From Thermoanaerobacterales bacterium UBA4880 (lineage in GTDB: Bacteria > Bacillota > Thermoanaerobacteria > Thermoanaerobacterales > UBA4877): a DNA stretch of 46,525 nt. Under the pieces are notes generated by a model, which did not search any database, was not told the DNA's origin, and was given only the letters and a program-made list of their open reading frames with translations. The stretch's first letter is position 1, and every line of letters starts with the position of its first letter. Location: NCBI GenBank assembly GCA_002399285.1, contig DHDI01000015.1, positions 15,074-61,598 of the forward strand. Direction: 5' to 3'. Of the stretch, positions 34,197 to 42,555 are shown in pieces. Made by a program: the position numbers and the translations under genes.

Positions 34197-35129
34197 CCTC
34201 CTGTCTATAAAATAATAACTTTTCCCGTCAAAGCTTTTGGCCACAGCTTTCACCTCAGCCGCCGTCTTACCTATTTCCAAGGGATTACTAAATCTATGGC
34301 CTTCATTTATTACAATTCCTATGGAAACGGTCATGACCGGAAATTTCATTTCATTGCCTATTCTGTCTTTGGTAATAATGTATCCTTTTTTTAAATCCTC
34401 TTCATCATACATAAACATAACTGAATGATCAAAAGCATCGATTATCGCCCTACTTATGGTCTCCATCTTTTCTGTAGTCGTAATAATGACAAAATCATCG
34501 CCGCCTATATGGCCGACAAAGTCTCCCGCATTCCCCGTTTTTTTGCATACCTCAACTATTATATCCGCCAGCAGCTTTATAGCCTTATCGCCCCGTAAAA
34601 AGCCGTAATAATCATTGTATGCCTTGAAATTATCCAGATCAATGTACAATATGGCAAAACTCTCTCCCGCATCAAGGCGCTTCGTCATTTCCATAGTTAT
34701 ATCGAGATTACCATGCAGACCGGTAAGCGGATTCGCAAAGCGGTTTCTGTCTATCCTTTTGAACAAATTTTTAACCCTTATAAGCAGTTCCATATCATTA
34801 AACGGCTTTATTATGTAATCATCCGCTCCCAATTCCAGGCCTTTAAGTTTATCCTCTTCCTGCCCCGCCGTAGAGAGAATAATTATCGGCATAAGGTTAT
34901 ATGCAGGGTCATCCCTGATAATACCGCATATATCCAAGCCCGACATCTTAGGCATGACAATATCCGTCAGTAAAAGATCCGGCTTTTTCTGCTGGATAAG
35001 CATAAGGGCCTCTTCCCCGTCAAATGCGTCTATCACTTCGTAGCCGGCCTTTTTCAATATATCAGAGGTAATCTTGTTTGTCATAACAGAGTCATCGGCA
35101 ACAAGAATTCTCTTGCTTTTATCCACCAT
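34188..35129 (-). CDS. Response regulator with REC and GGDEF-type domains
   Basis: A 313-residue protein. The receiver domain has the acidic pair Asp12-Asp13, phospho-acceptor Asp56 in LLTDIVMP and Lys108 in YIIKPF, so phosphorylation by a histidine kinase is expected. The GGDEF domain carries the metal and substrate residues YIDLDNFKAYNDYYG and GGDDF (209-213), where Asp replaces the usual Glu. The opening NPLTGLHGN also departs from DPLTGL. It may be a weak diguanylate cyclase or a signalling receptor. The ATG at 35129 is preferred over a TTG seven codons earlier. No kinase is adjacent. Confidence 0.88.
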   Translation of the reverse strand: MVDKSKRILVADDSVMTNKITSDILKKAGYEVIDAFDGEEALMLIQQKKPDLLLTDIVMPKMSGLDICGIIRDDPAYNLMPIIILSTAGQEEDKLKGLELGADDYIIKPFNDMELLIRVKNLFKRIDRNRFANPLTGLHGNLDITMEMTKRLDAGESFAILYIDLDNFKAYNDYYGFLRGDKAIKLLADIIVEVCKKTGNAGDFVGHIGGDDFVIITTTEKMETISRAIIDAFDHSVMFMYDEEDLKKGYIITKDRIGNEMKFPVMTVSIGIVINEGHRFSNPLEIGKTAAEVKAVAKSFDGKSYYFIDRRRS

Positions 35130-35257
35130 AAACCCACAGCTCCAACCCAAAAATCAAATAACTTAATCAAATACTGCCCAAAATTTATATTTGCGTCTAT
35201 ATCTATTATATCTAAATTAATTTTTTTGTTCAATACCGTAACATATAAAAATATAAA

Positions 35258-35278
35258 AAGGTGACATAGCATCACCTT
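35258..35278 (-). terminator. Terminator of the tRNA operon
   Basis: AAGGTGA and TCACCTT pair around seven bases, then TTTTATATTTTT on the minus strand, 28 bases after tRNA-Cys. Confidence 0.8.
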
Positions 35279-35305
35279 GAGTACAAAATTATTTAAAATT
35301 ATTTA

Positions 35306-35381
35306 TGGAGGCGACGCCCGGATTTGAACCGGGGCATAAAGGTTTTGCAGACCTCTCCCTTAGCCACTTGGGTACGTCGCC
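35306..35381 (-). tRNA. tRNA-Cys (GCA)
   Basis: The acceptor arms GGCGACG and CGTCGCC pair, the anticodon loop reads CTGCAAA (GCA), the T-arm GGTTCAAATCC is normal, and CCA is encoded. Last of the six tRNAs. Confidence 0.95.
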
Positions 35382-35391
35382 ATAAAAAAAC

Positions 35392-35467
35392 TGGAGCGGA
35401 CGACGAGATTCGAACTCGCGACCTTCGCCATGGCAAGGCGACGCTCTACCAACTGAGCCACATCCGC
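35392..35467 (-). tRNA. tRNA-Gly (GCC)
   Basis: Acceptor arms GCGGATG and CGTCCGC pair, the anticodon loop is TTGCCAT (GCC), the T-loop is GTTCGAATC, and CCA is encoded. Confidence 0.95.
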
Positions 35468-35473
35468 ATGATC

Positions 35474-35557
35474 TGGTGCGGGAGAAGGGACTTGAACCCC
35501 CACGCCAAGGGCACAAGATCCTAAGTCTTGCGCGTCTGCCAGTTCCGCCACTCCCGC
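35474..35557 (-). tRNA. tRNA-Leu (TAG)
   Basis: A class II tRNA of 84 bases with a long variable arm. Acceptor arms GCGGGAG and CTCCCGC pair, the anticodon loop is CTTAGGA (TAG), and CCA is encoded. Confidence 0.95.
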
Positions 35558-35563
35558 ATAATA

Positions 35564-35640
35564 TGGTGACCCATCCGCGACTCGAACGCGGGACACCCTG
35601 CTTAAAAGGCAGGTGCTCTAACCACCTGAGCTAATGGGTC
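35564..35640 (-). tRNA. tRNA-Lys (TTT)
   Basis: Acceptor arms GACCCAT and ATGGGTC pair, the anticodon loop is CTTTTAA (TTT), and CCA is encoded. Confidence 0.95.
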
Positions 35641-35648
35641 ATATTTAA

Positions 35649-35726
35649 TGGGGTGGGTAGTGGGGCTCGAACCCACGACCTCCAGGGCCACAACCTGGCG
35701 CTCTAGCCAACTGAACTACACCCACC
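35649..35726 (-). tRNA. tRNA-His (GTG)
   Basis: The anticodon loop is TTGTGGC (GTG). The extra G expected at position -1 is encoded and faces the C discriminator, the identity mark of tRNA-His. CCA is encoded. Confidence 0.94.
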
Positions 35727-35731
35727 AAGAT

Positions 35732-35808
35732 TGGTGCGCCTGGGGGGACTCGAACTCCCGACACACGGATTAGAAGTCCGTTGCTCTATCCAACTGAGCT
35801 ACAGGCGC
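35732..35808 (-). tRNA. tRNA-Arg (TCT)
   Basis: Acceptor arms GCGCCTG and CAGGCGC pair, the anticodon loop is CTTCTAA (TCT), and CCA is encoded. First tRNA after the promoter. Confidence 0.95.
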
Positions 35809-35839
35809 CTACACTAAGTAGCACCGCTGACATTTATTT

Positions 35840-35868
35840 ATTATAACAGCTGAATTTTCCTTTGTCAA
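35840..35868 (-). promoter_or_regulatory. Consensus promoter of the six-tRNA operon
   Basis: On the minus strand TTGACA (35868-35863) and TATAAT (35845-35840) are exactly 17 bases apart, with an extended TG before the -10. The start lies about 25 bases before tRNA-Arg. Confidence 0.92.
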
Positions 35869-35912
35869 TTGTTTTTTCTTCATATAGCAGGTCAGAAGGG
35901 CCTCTTTCTCTG

Positions 35913-36413
35913 TCATTGTCCCGGCCGGATAAACTTCTTCATCGTAATGAGTTGGGCTTCCAAACCGCCGTTTTCTATGGTCATGACTGCAAGTGACGGA
36001 CTTGTGCCCTGTTTCGGCATGGTCGTACTGCCGGGATTCACAAGTACGATACCGCCCCTTTTCATTATTATCGGATAATGGCTGTGTCCAAAGAGAGCGG
36101 CATCCGCCCCGATCTTCTCTGCCTTTTTATATATGTCGTCATAATCATATTTCACATTATATTTGTGCCCATGAGTCATAAATATCTTTTTACCCTCTAA
36201 AGTCAACACCCTCTCTTCGGGAGCGCTGCTTACCTGATCGCAGTTTCCTCTTACCGCTACCACGGGTATGTCTTCAAGCAAATCCCTTATATCGTCTGCG
36301 TCACTTGTATTGTCGCCAAGATGCAGAATGATATCCACTTCCCCCATGAGTTTCAAAGCTTCCTCTATCCTGCTCCACAGTCTGTGTGTATCAGAAATTA
36401 TGCCTATCCGCAT
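35913..36413 (-). CDS. YfcE-type metallophosphoesterase
   Basis: A 166-residue phosphodiesterase of the YfcE/MJ0936 family. All metal motifs are visible: SDTH near the start, HLGDN, GNCD, THGHK and GHSH. It should cleave phosphodiester substrates with Mn2+ or a similar metal; the natural substrate is unknown. It follows rdgB by 100 bases, a gene pair common in Firmicutes. The tRNA promoter lies between its stop and tRNA-Arg. Confidence 0.93.
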   Translation of the reverse strand: MRIGIISDTHRLWSRIEEALKLMGEVDIILHLGDNTSDADDIRDLLEDIPVVAVRGNCDQVSSAPEERVLTLEGKKIFMTHGHKYNVKYDYDDIYKKAEKIGADAALFGHSHYPIIMKRGGIVLVNPGSTTMPKQGTSPSLAVMTIENGGLEAQLITMKKFIRPGQ

Positions 36414-36513
36414 TTTTTCACCTCTATATTGCCAGTGGTCTCCGTAAAAAAATATACACGGCTAAAAGACTGCAATGCCGTTAATCCTCTTCTTTTAACG
36501 CTGTACGTTTATG

Positions 36514-37110
36514 CTATAGATATGAATCAATATTCATATTTCTGAGTAAATCCCTGAGTGCCGCCGCCCTGTGACTTATATCATTCTTTTTCTCTTCGGG
36601 CATTTCTGCAAAGGTACATTCCAATACGGGGAAATAAAAAAACGGATCATAGCCGAAACCATTACTACCCCTCGGTTCTTTCAATATGTATCCTTCACAT
36701 TTTCCCGCACCGTAATATATGTTGTCTTCATTTTCCATTAGTACCATAGAGCATGCGTACCCTGCCGTCCTCTTTTCCATAGGCACGTCCTTGAGTTCGT
36801 TAATCAGCTTTTTGTTGTTCTCCTCATCGGTGGCATTTTGGCCTGCATAGCGTGCTGAAAATATACCCGGCCGGCCTCCGAGCTCATCGACCATCAAGCC
36901 TGAATCATCTGCCAGAGTCGGCATCTTTGTATACCTGTATATCTCGGATGCCTTTTTAAAGGCATTTTCTTCAAAACTGCTGCCGTCCTCAACGACATGT
37001 ATATCAAGACCTATATCCTTGAGGGATATCACTTCGATGCCATATGGATCGAGTATATGCCTTATCTCCCGCAGTTTATTTAAATTATTTGTCGCCGCCG
37101 TCCACTTCAT
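36514..37110 (-). CDS. rdgB: XTP/dITP diphosphatase (RdgB/HAM1)
   Basis: A 198-residue house-cleaning enzyme that hydrolyses dITP, XTP and ITP. The N-terminal [10 protein letters not shown], the central [25 protein letters not shown] and the late [14 protein letters not shown] are the family motifs. I use ATG 37110, which overlaps the rph stop by 26 bases. The frame extends four codons further, but MKWTAATNN is the usual start. Likely cotranscribed with rph. Confidence 0.95.
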   Translation of the reverse strand: MKWTAATNNLNKLREIRHILDPYGIEVISLKDIGLDIHVVEDGSSFEENAFKKASEIYRYTKMPTLADDSGLMVDELGGRPGIFSARYAGQNATDEENNKKLINELKDVPMEKRTAGYACSMVLMENEDNIYYGAGKCEGYILKEPRGSNGFGYDPFFYFPVLECTFAEMPEEKKNDISHRAAALRDLLRNMNIDSYL

Positions 37111-37858
37111 TCTCGACCACACCTATCTTTGAAGATATTTCCCCAATTGCCTGCCTTTGGATCTCTATAAGCTGCATGATCCCCTTCTCCGCCAGGCCAA
37201 GGAGTATCTCCATATCCTCTTTGGAAAAAGGTCCTCCTTCACCCGTACCCTGTACCTCAACATACTGGCCCTTATCCGTCATTATCACGTTCATATCTAT
37301 GAGGGCATTGGAGTCTTCCACATAGCATAGATCAATCATTCTTTCATCATTTACTATCCCGACGCTTGTAGCTGCAACAAAACTTTTAAGCGGCATAGTC
37401 TTCAATGTGCCGTTCTGAAGCATGGCGGAAAGAGCGCGGGCCAAAGCCACAAAGGCGCCTGTAATAGCCGCGGTACGTGTTCCTCCATCAGCCTGTATAA
37501 CGTCGCAGTCGATCCATATCGTCCTCTCACCAAGCATTTCCAAATTAACGACGGAGCGCAGTGAGCGTCCTATAAGCCTCTGGATCTCTTGAGTTCTTCC
37601 ATTGATGTGTCCTCTGGTGATGTCCCTCGGGGTCCTCTGCATGGTCGACCTCGGCAAAAGAGAATATTCGCTTGTTATCCATCCCTTGCCTTTCCCACGC
37701 AAAAAGGGAGGTACTTTATCTTCAATGCTGACGGCACATAATACCTTTGTTTCACCCAACTCGATAAACGCTGAGCCTTCGGCATATTTCAATACGTCGG
37801 GCGTTATTCTTACCGGTCTCATCTGATCGTTTTGTCTGTTATCTATTCTGATCGTCAT
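37085..37858 (-). CDS. rph: Ribonuclease PH
   Basis: A 257-residue phosphorolytic 3'-5' exoribonuclease that trims tRNA 3' ends. [34 protein letters not shown] and the core [24 protein letters not shown] identify it. The acidic and phosphate-binding residues of the GGTRTA segment are intact. ATG 37858 behind GAAAGGA starts the family's N-terminus; the frame continues to 37882 without a site. It sits 24 bases after the UPF0316 gene, so the operon is UPF0316-rph-rdgB. Confidence 0.96.
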   Translation of the reverse strand: MTIRIDNRQNDQMRPVRITPDVLKYAEGSAFIELGETKVLCAVSIEDKVPPFLRGKGKGWITSEYSLLPRSTMQRTPRDITRGHINGRTQEIQRLIGRSLRSVVNLEMLGERTIWIDCDVIQADGGTRTAAITGAFVALARALSAMLQNGTLKTMPLKSFVAATSVGIVNDERMIDLCYVEDSNALIDMNVIMTDKGQYVEVQGTGEGGPFSKEDMEILLGLAEKGIMQLIEIQRQAIGEISSKIGVVENEVDGGDK

Positions 37859-37882
37859 TATATTTATCCTTTCTTCAATCAA

Positions 37883-38407
37883 TCATTTTCTATCCGTAAT
37901 ATCTCTCAAATAACCTCCTTTTATGTCTCGGGTATCCATGACGGTTATAAAGGCATTACAGTCCTTTTCCTTAAAATAGCCGTATATTTTCGGAAGGTCT
38001 TTTCTGTTCATGGAAATATCCAATACCTCCCGCGGGCCGTCTTTGCCAAAACCGTTCACCACCGTTACCCCGTAGCCCATACTGCGCAGGTCCTCGACAA
38101 CATTGTCAAAACCGGAAGGAATGACCTGCACCATTATGGTGCCTATGGCTATCTTATCCTCTATCATGCTGCCTATGTAGTTACCGCTGGAAAAGCCTAC
38201 GGCATAAGCTATTATATTGGGAATACTGCTGATATCGGACATGACCTTACCCAAGGCAAGCACATATACCGTCGCCTCAAGAAGCCCTATACATGCCGCT
38301 ATCTTCCTTTTCCCCCTGACCAGCATAAGTGTCCGTACGGTTGCGCAGGAGACATCGACTATCCTTGCGCCGGCAATTAAAATACAGCCCAAAAGCGTTC
38401 CCCACAT
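37883..38407 (-). CDS. UPF0316 (DUF5698/DUF2179) membrane protein
   Basis: A 174-residue protein with about three membrane helices (residues 1-75), whose RIVDVSCATVRTLMLVRGKR segment is diagnostic of the UPF0316 family. A C-terminal DUF2179 domain (PREVLDISMNRKDLPKIYGY) follows; in YitT-like proteins this is a small ligand-binding-like module. Function unknown. It precedes rph by 24 bases with a G-rich ribosome binding site. Confidence 0.88.
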   Translation of the reverse strand: MWGTLLGCILIAGARIVDVSCATVRTLMLVRGKRKIAACIGLLEATVYVLALGKVMSDISSIPNIIAYAVGFSSGNYIGSMIEDKIAIGTIMVQVIPSGFDNVVEDLRSMGYGVTVVNGFGKDGPREVLDISMNRKDLPKIYGYFKEKDCNAFITVMDTRDIKGGYLRDITDRK

Positions 38408-38465
38408 ATAAATAGATCCCCCCCCTTTTTATCATATCCCTATTATTTTATCAGATCATGCATAA

Positions 38466-38498
38466 ATAAAAAAGAGAGGGGAAAAATTAATCTCCCCC
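38466..38498 (-). terminator. Probable terminator after the amidase
   Basis: GGGG and CCCC pair around an AT-rich loop, and the minus strand continues with CTCTTTTTTATTT. The amidase stop lies in the loop region. Confidence 0.5.
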
Positions 38499-40205
38499 AT
38501 AAAAATAATTTTCTATACCGTCATATATTGCTTTTGCCATCTGCCATTTAAAATCTTCATCCCTTAATTTATTCGCATCGTCGGGATTAGTTAAAAATGC
38601 AGTTTCAACGATGACCGCAGGCATTTTAGTATATTTAAGCACTATCAGATTAGGTCTTTGGATAATTCCCCTGTCCGTAGGACCTATCTCCTTCATTATA
38701 GAATCATGTATGGCCTGAGCCAATGCCTTATTGTCTCTGGTGTCGCCATTATAGCCGTTGGGATAATAAAGCACCTCCGTACCATTGACAGCCGTATTAC
38801 CTACAAAAGCATTGCTATGGATACTTACAAATATATCCGCACCTTCATTGTTTGCCAAAGAGGCCCTGTCCATATTTTCAGGATAGCTGTCGTCTACGCG
38901 GGTCATTTCAGTCTCGTAGCCCGCATCTTGGAGCAAACTATTGAGTTTGAGCGCTATATCGAGATTGACGTTCTTCTCCTTCAATCCATCGGCAGATGAA
39001 GCCCCCGGATCGGAGCCGCCATGTCCCGCGTCTATGACCACGAATTGCTTTTTATTCGGGTCCTGCGGTTTGACATAGAGATAGAGCTTACCGTCCCTCT
39101 TTTCCACTTGATAATCCATTCTATCATTCAAATCTATTACTATTCTTACCGTATTTTGATCATATTGGCTCCAGCGTATAGTTTTAATATCTCCGTCTTC
39201 AACGTTTATCAAATTGTCTCCTTTGGGATTTTCCAATAATGCATTAGGAATATCAAGGACAATACGATAAGGGTTGCTTAGTTTAAAGGCATTATAACTG
39301 ACGCCGTCAGTGTCTACCTCCACCGCGCTTTTTCCGTCATCATAATGGACATCTTCTACAGTATGATCGGCATCCGCCTCTGTCTGTGAAGCAAATGTGA
39401 TATTGATGGTCTGCATGTCGCTTGATTGAGTGACCTTGTACTCCTGTGCTGATTCTAAGTCTACCACAACCCTGGATATGTATGGATCCTCTTTAAACTG
39501 AGAAACCCTTATTTGTTTTACTGCTCCCTTGCCTGCCGAAATAACCCCGTTCGACAAGCCGACGACACTGTCGGGAATATCTATGACAAGCCTGTCCGGA
39601 TTCTGCATGAGAGTATTGGTCTGCGATATAGGGCCATCTGCAATTATGGACACCTGATAGCCGTCGCCCGTGCTGCCAAACTGAATGTCCTTTATGGTGC
39701 TGCGAGGCGTCTGCGGCTTCTTGACAGACACAGTATAACTGGCCTGGTCCCAATCAACATTCAAAGACAGCGCTTCCGCAACAAATCTCAGCGGCACCAT
39801 CGTACGGTTATTCACTATCATAGCGCTTGTATCTAATTTCATGGGTTTTCCATTCACCGTTGCCTCGGTTTTTCCCACCGGAAGACTGATCAAATTACCC
39901 TCGCATGAGATATATGCCGTATTGGTGTTATTATCCCAGTCCACAGATGCTCCTACTCCCAGGTTTTCTGCTATAAGCCTTATCGGCACCATCGTCCTGT
40001 CATTGATTATGACGGGCGGAACGTCTGAAGCAATGGTATTCCCGTTGATCTTTATCTTTATGGGCGGTCCGTTATACCATATGACGCTTTTACCATTGAC
40101 GACCAGCTTGATACCTGAAGAAGCTGCAAACGTGTTTTGGAAGGGTAACATTATTCCCGAAATCACAAATAGAAGTGCTAACAAAAAGACGATTTTCCTG
40201 TGCAT
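38487..40205 (-). CDS. N-acetylmuramoyl-L-alanine amidase with stalk-binding and AMIN domains
   Basis: A 572-residue secreted peptidoglycan amidase. A signal peptide (to about residue 28) is followed by two copper-amine-oxidase N1-like repeats (each ending in a NDRTMVP or NNRTMVP segment), two AMIN domains, and a zinc Amidase_3 domain. The latter has DAGHGG, a Glu in LKEKNVNLDIA, SIHSNA and VETAFLTN, the complete H-E-H-E set. It cuts between MurNAc and L-Ala, for example at division or sporulation. Start ATG has AAGGGGG. The genes either side appear to be separate units. Confidence 0.94.
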   Translation of the reverse strand: MHRKIVFLLALLFVISGIMLPFQNTFAASSGIKLVVNGKSVIWYNGPPIKIKINGNTIASDVPPVIINDRTMVPIRLIAENLGVGASVDWDNNTNTAYISCEGNLISLPVGKTEATVNGKPMKLDTSAMIVNNRTMVPLRFVAEALSLNVDWDQASYTVSVKKPQTPRSTIKDIQFGSTGDGYQVSIIADGPISQTNTLMQNPDRLVIDIPDSVVGLSNGVISAGKGAVKQIRVSQFKEDPYISRVVVDLESAQEYKVTQSSDMQTINITFASQTEADADHTVEDVHYDDGKSAVEVDTDGVSYNAFKLSNPYRIVLDIPNALLENPKGDNLINVEDGDIKTIRWSQYDQNTVRIVIDLNDRMDYQVEKRDGKLYLYVKPQDPNKKQFVVIDAGHGGSDPGASSADGLKEKNVNLDIALKLNSLLQDAGYETEMTRVDDSYPENMDRASLANNEGADIFVSIHSNAFVGNTAVNGTEVLYYPNGYNGDTRDNKALAQAIHDSIMKEIGPTDRGIIQRPNLIVLKYTKMPAVIVETAFLTNPDDANKLRDEDFKWQMAKAIYDGIENYFYGGD

Positions 40206-40285
40206 TACATCCCCCTTTCCCGCTAAGCCGTATTAATTATACTTCATAAATATTACAAGATGATTACAGAGGTGTTACAAATTAG

Positions 40286-41269
40286 TTAAGTTGAGATAAT
40301 TTTGTATAATTCATCGGCCTTCGGCGGCTCTAAGGGGAACCTAACGGTGCCGTTCTTGATATACCTGCCCTTTTTGATCATCCTGCCTACTACGGTGGCC
40401 TTGATACCCGCTTTCTTGAGTTCGCTCAGCAATTCTTTTTTATCTGGAGTCGCGATCAAAAGACAACCGCTGGAAATGAGTCTGAGTGGATTTATATTGA
40501 GATGATCGCATATGGCTTTCGTCTCTTCGGTAACAGGCATTCTGTCTCCATAGACCTCTATTCCAAGGCCGGACGATTCCGCGATCTCCCAGAGAGCGCC
40601 GAGCACCCCGCCTTCCGTAGCGTCGTGCATCCTGTGCACGCCTATATTAGCGGCGATTTCGCCTTCCTTAAGTACGCTTATGTCATTTATCATATTCTTT
40701 GCCCTTTTTATAATTTCAGGGTCGATGACCTCTTTTAATTCAGTTTCCTTGTCCCTTGCTATTATGGCGGTACCTTCCAGACCGGCTGTTTTAGTCATTA
40801 TGACATAATCTCCGTTTTGCGCCGTCAGCATACTCATGACCTTGCTCTTTTGAGCTTTACCGATCGCCGTAGTCGAAAGCACGGTGCGCGTAACTGCATT
40901 AGTTATCTCGGTATGACCGCCGACTATGTCGACGTTCAGCTCGGTCGACGCTTTGTCGGCCTGGCTCATTATATCATACAGATCTGTCTCCGTGGTTCCG
41001 GGAGGCGCCATTATGGTAAGCATCAGTCCAAGCGGCTCCACACCCGCAGCAATCACATCGTTGCATGCAACATGTACTCCCAGCCATCCTATATCGGAAG
41101 TAGTACCCGTTATGGGATCGGTAGATATAACGCACACATTCTCGCCGAAGTCTATTACCCCGCAGTCGACCCCGACCTTTGGGAATACCAACACCTCGTC
41201 TCTCTTTATCCTGATATTTGAAAAAATGATATCCGCTAAGAGCTCATTCGGTAATTTTCCAGGCTGCAT
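40286..41269 (-). CDS. AIR synthase-related protein (HypE/PurM-like)
   Basis: A 327-residue PurM-fold ATP-binding protein resembling HypE and ThiL. GVDCGVIDFG, CNDVIAAGVEPLG, IVGGHTEIT and MHDATEGGVLGALWE are typical, the last also seen in HypE. HypE makes the cyanide ligand for hydrogenases and ends in PRIC or similar Cys; this protein ends KIIST without it, so a role in hydrogenase maturation is unlikely. No hyp gene is nearby. GGGAGG precedes the ATG; the gene ahead ends 15 bases earlier. Confidence 0.85.
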   Translation of the reverse strand: MQPGKLPNELLADIIFSNIRIKRDEVLVFPKVGVDCGVIDFGENVCVISTDPITGTTSDIGWLGVHVACNDVIAAGVEPLGLMLTIMAPPGTTETDLYDIMSQADKASTELNVDIVGGHTEITNAVTRTVLSTTAIGKAQKSKVMSMLTAQNGDYVIMTKTAGLEGTAIIARDKETELKEVIDPEIIKRAKNMINDISVLKEGEIAANIGVHRMHDATEGGVLGALWEIAESSGLGIEVYGDRMPVTEETKAICDHLNINPLRLISSGCLLIATPDKKELLSELKKAGIKATVVGRMIKKGRYIKNGTVRFPLEPPKADELYKIIST

Positions 41270-41283
41270 TATTTTATCCTCCC

Positions 41284-41865
41284 TTACCTATATGTTTTAT
41301 TAAACGCGTCCACAGTTATTATCCTATGATCGGTGACAATAGCCAATAGTTCTATATCTGCAGGTTTGATATCACTCATTATGAGTACTTCGGCATCATA
41401 ATCGCTGCCCACAGGTTTTCGCTTTGACAGATAATCCTTGAAACTCATTGATCTTAGCCAATAGTCTTCAGCTATTTCTTTACCCTTATTATAAAGGAAG
41501 TCACTCAATGATGCAAATCCCGATATGTTTTTTAATATAAAGGGCTCGTACAAAAAATTTGCCGTATTTTCGTCGGCGACCCAGCAGCGATCCTCATTTA
41601 CTTTTATCGCCAGTATTGCGCTGTGTGAATGCCAAATTTGATCTTCCCTGTAGTTTATGCTGGCAAATAAGGACCTTTTCCTCATTACCCATTCGGGTAC
41701 GTTCCCGGTGCGGTTTTTATCCATGAATTCGTGGAAGGATAAATATTTATTTGCATAACTTGACCTCCGGTCAAATTTGAGCCCGCCGTTAAATATACTC
41801 TTTAGGTCTGAAATGCACGCCACATGATATAGCCTGTACGTATCATTATAATCTGCAAACAGCAA
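41284..41865 (-). CDS. Hypothetical protein, possible ADP-ribosyltransferase fold
   Basis: A 193-residue protein with no firm family. The opening YRLYHVACISDLKSIFNGGLK resembles the start of DarT/DUF4433-type and related ART-fold enzymes (a His then a GGL after a short helix). The late DAEVLIM places a Glu (159) where such enzymes have a catalytic Glu after Ala. Middle motifs are not recognised, so this is tentative. The start is TTG (41865) behind GAGGTGG, which lies inside a hairpin. It precedes the AIR synthase gene by 14 bases and follows the PqqD-like gene. Confidence 0.5.
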   Translation of the reverse strand: MLFADYNDTYRLYHVACISDLKSIFNGGLKFDRRSSYANKYLSFHEFMDKNRTGNVPEWVMRKRSLFASINYREDQIWHSHSAILAIKVNEDRCWVADENTANFLYEPFILKNISGFASLSDFLYNKGKEIAEDYWLRSMSFKDYLSKRKPVGSDYDAEVLIMSDIKPADIELLAIVTDHRIITVDAFNKTYR

Positions 41866-41867
41866 TT

Positions 41868-41894
41868 AACCCACCTCGTTTTTTATGGTGGGTT
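41868..41894 (-). promoter_or_regulatory. Hairpin that sequesters a ribosome binding site
   Basis: On the minus strand AACCCACC and GGTGGGTT pair perfectly around 11 bases. The 3' arm contains the GAGGTGGG site of the gene starting at 41865, three bases further, so folding would block translation. The T-rich stretch occurs only in the plus direction, where no gene precedes it, so a terminator role is less likely. Confidence 0.5.
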
Positions 41895-41950
41895 TTTAAA
41901 TAAAAACTTATTCATGATCGCCGCAAAAACCACTGTGTTTTGATGTTATC

Positions 41951-42304
41951 TCAAAGCGGGTAAGTCAAATCGATAAGAGCGTTTTTCTTTAATAGCTGCA
42001 TGAATTGGACCAGCCTTTCATATAATGGTTCAGCCTGCTCTCCGAATTCGCCCTTTATTATTTCACCTATCTCGGCAATATTTTTCTCACCGTCGCACAG
42101 AAGCCATACCCTGCTCCCAAGGCTATCCAAGTCGAGAGAAATGACCTTCGGGGCATTAAACATAAATGCTAAAGCCTTTTCCCCAGGACTATCCCTATTG
42201 ATCAACAGCGTTATATTCCCGTCGTCTCTGTCTTTCCAAGTTATATTTTTGCTGCGCTTTGTGGGTACATATAGAAGAAAATTTTTATCCTCTTTTTTTC
42301 TCAT
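41951..42304 (-). CDS. Stand-alone PqqD-family protein (RiPP recognition element)
   Basis: A 117-residue protein whose C-terminal half matches PqqD: VISLDLDSLGSRVWLLCDGEKNIAEIGEIIKGEFGE, the winged-helix element that binds precursor peptide leaders for modifying enzymes. The N-terminus is basic (MRKKEDKNFLLYVPTKRSKN). No radical SAM, YcaO or other RiPP enzyme is beside it, so it is an orphan in this view. A 51-residue Cys-rich protein is divergently encoded 95 bases away. The gap at 42305-42399 should hold both promoters. Confidence 0.8.
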   Translation of the reverse strand: MRKKEDKNFLLYVPTKRSKNITWKDRDDGNITLLINRDSPGEKALAFMFNAPKVISLDLDSLGSRVWLLCDGEKNIAEIGEIIKGEFGEQAEPLYERLVQFMQLLKKNALIDLTYPL

Positions 42305-42399
42305 ATGCCATCACCTATATATATTGTAAACTTTCTTATATCGGTTAATCAACATTTTTAACGTATTTATGTGCAAAATATATTGAGGAGGTCGAATCT

Positions 42400-42555
42400 A
42401 TGGTAAATATCAACTGTACTGAAGATTGTATCTATCAGGATTCCGGCAGGTGTACATTGGATCATATTACCGCCGTCAATAAATTGCATCCGGAAAAATG
42501 CACTTATTATATTAAGAAAGACAGTCAAAAAGTCAAATCAAAAACATCGCGGTAA
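42400..42555 (+). CDS. Small Cys-rich protein (DUF1540-like)
   Basis: A 51-residue protein from ATG 42400 to TAA 42555, with GAGGAGG eight bases upstream. It reads MVNINCTEDCIYQDSGRCTL followed by DHITAVNKLHPEKCTYYIKK and a basic end. The Cys pattern C-x3-C-x7-C-x15-C resembles DUF1540 and similar small clostridial proteins, often mislabelled as dehydratases; zinc binding is plausible. It overlaps the convergent permease by 23 bases. Whether it is a RiPP precursor for the neighbouring PqqD-like protein is speculative. Confidence 0.78.
   Translation: MVNINCTEDCIYQDSGRCTLDHITAVNKLHPEKCTYYIKKDSQKVKSKTSR

Noticed and set aside
36414..36513. Terminator or RNA in the rdgB-phosphodiesterase gap
   Set aside because: Only weak, short complementarity is present; nothing could be supported.
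40286..41269. HypE and hydrogenase maturation
   Set aside because: The C-terminal Cys that carries the cyanide group is absent and no other hyp gene adjoins.
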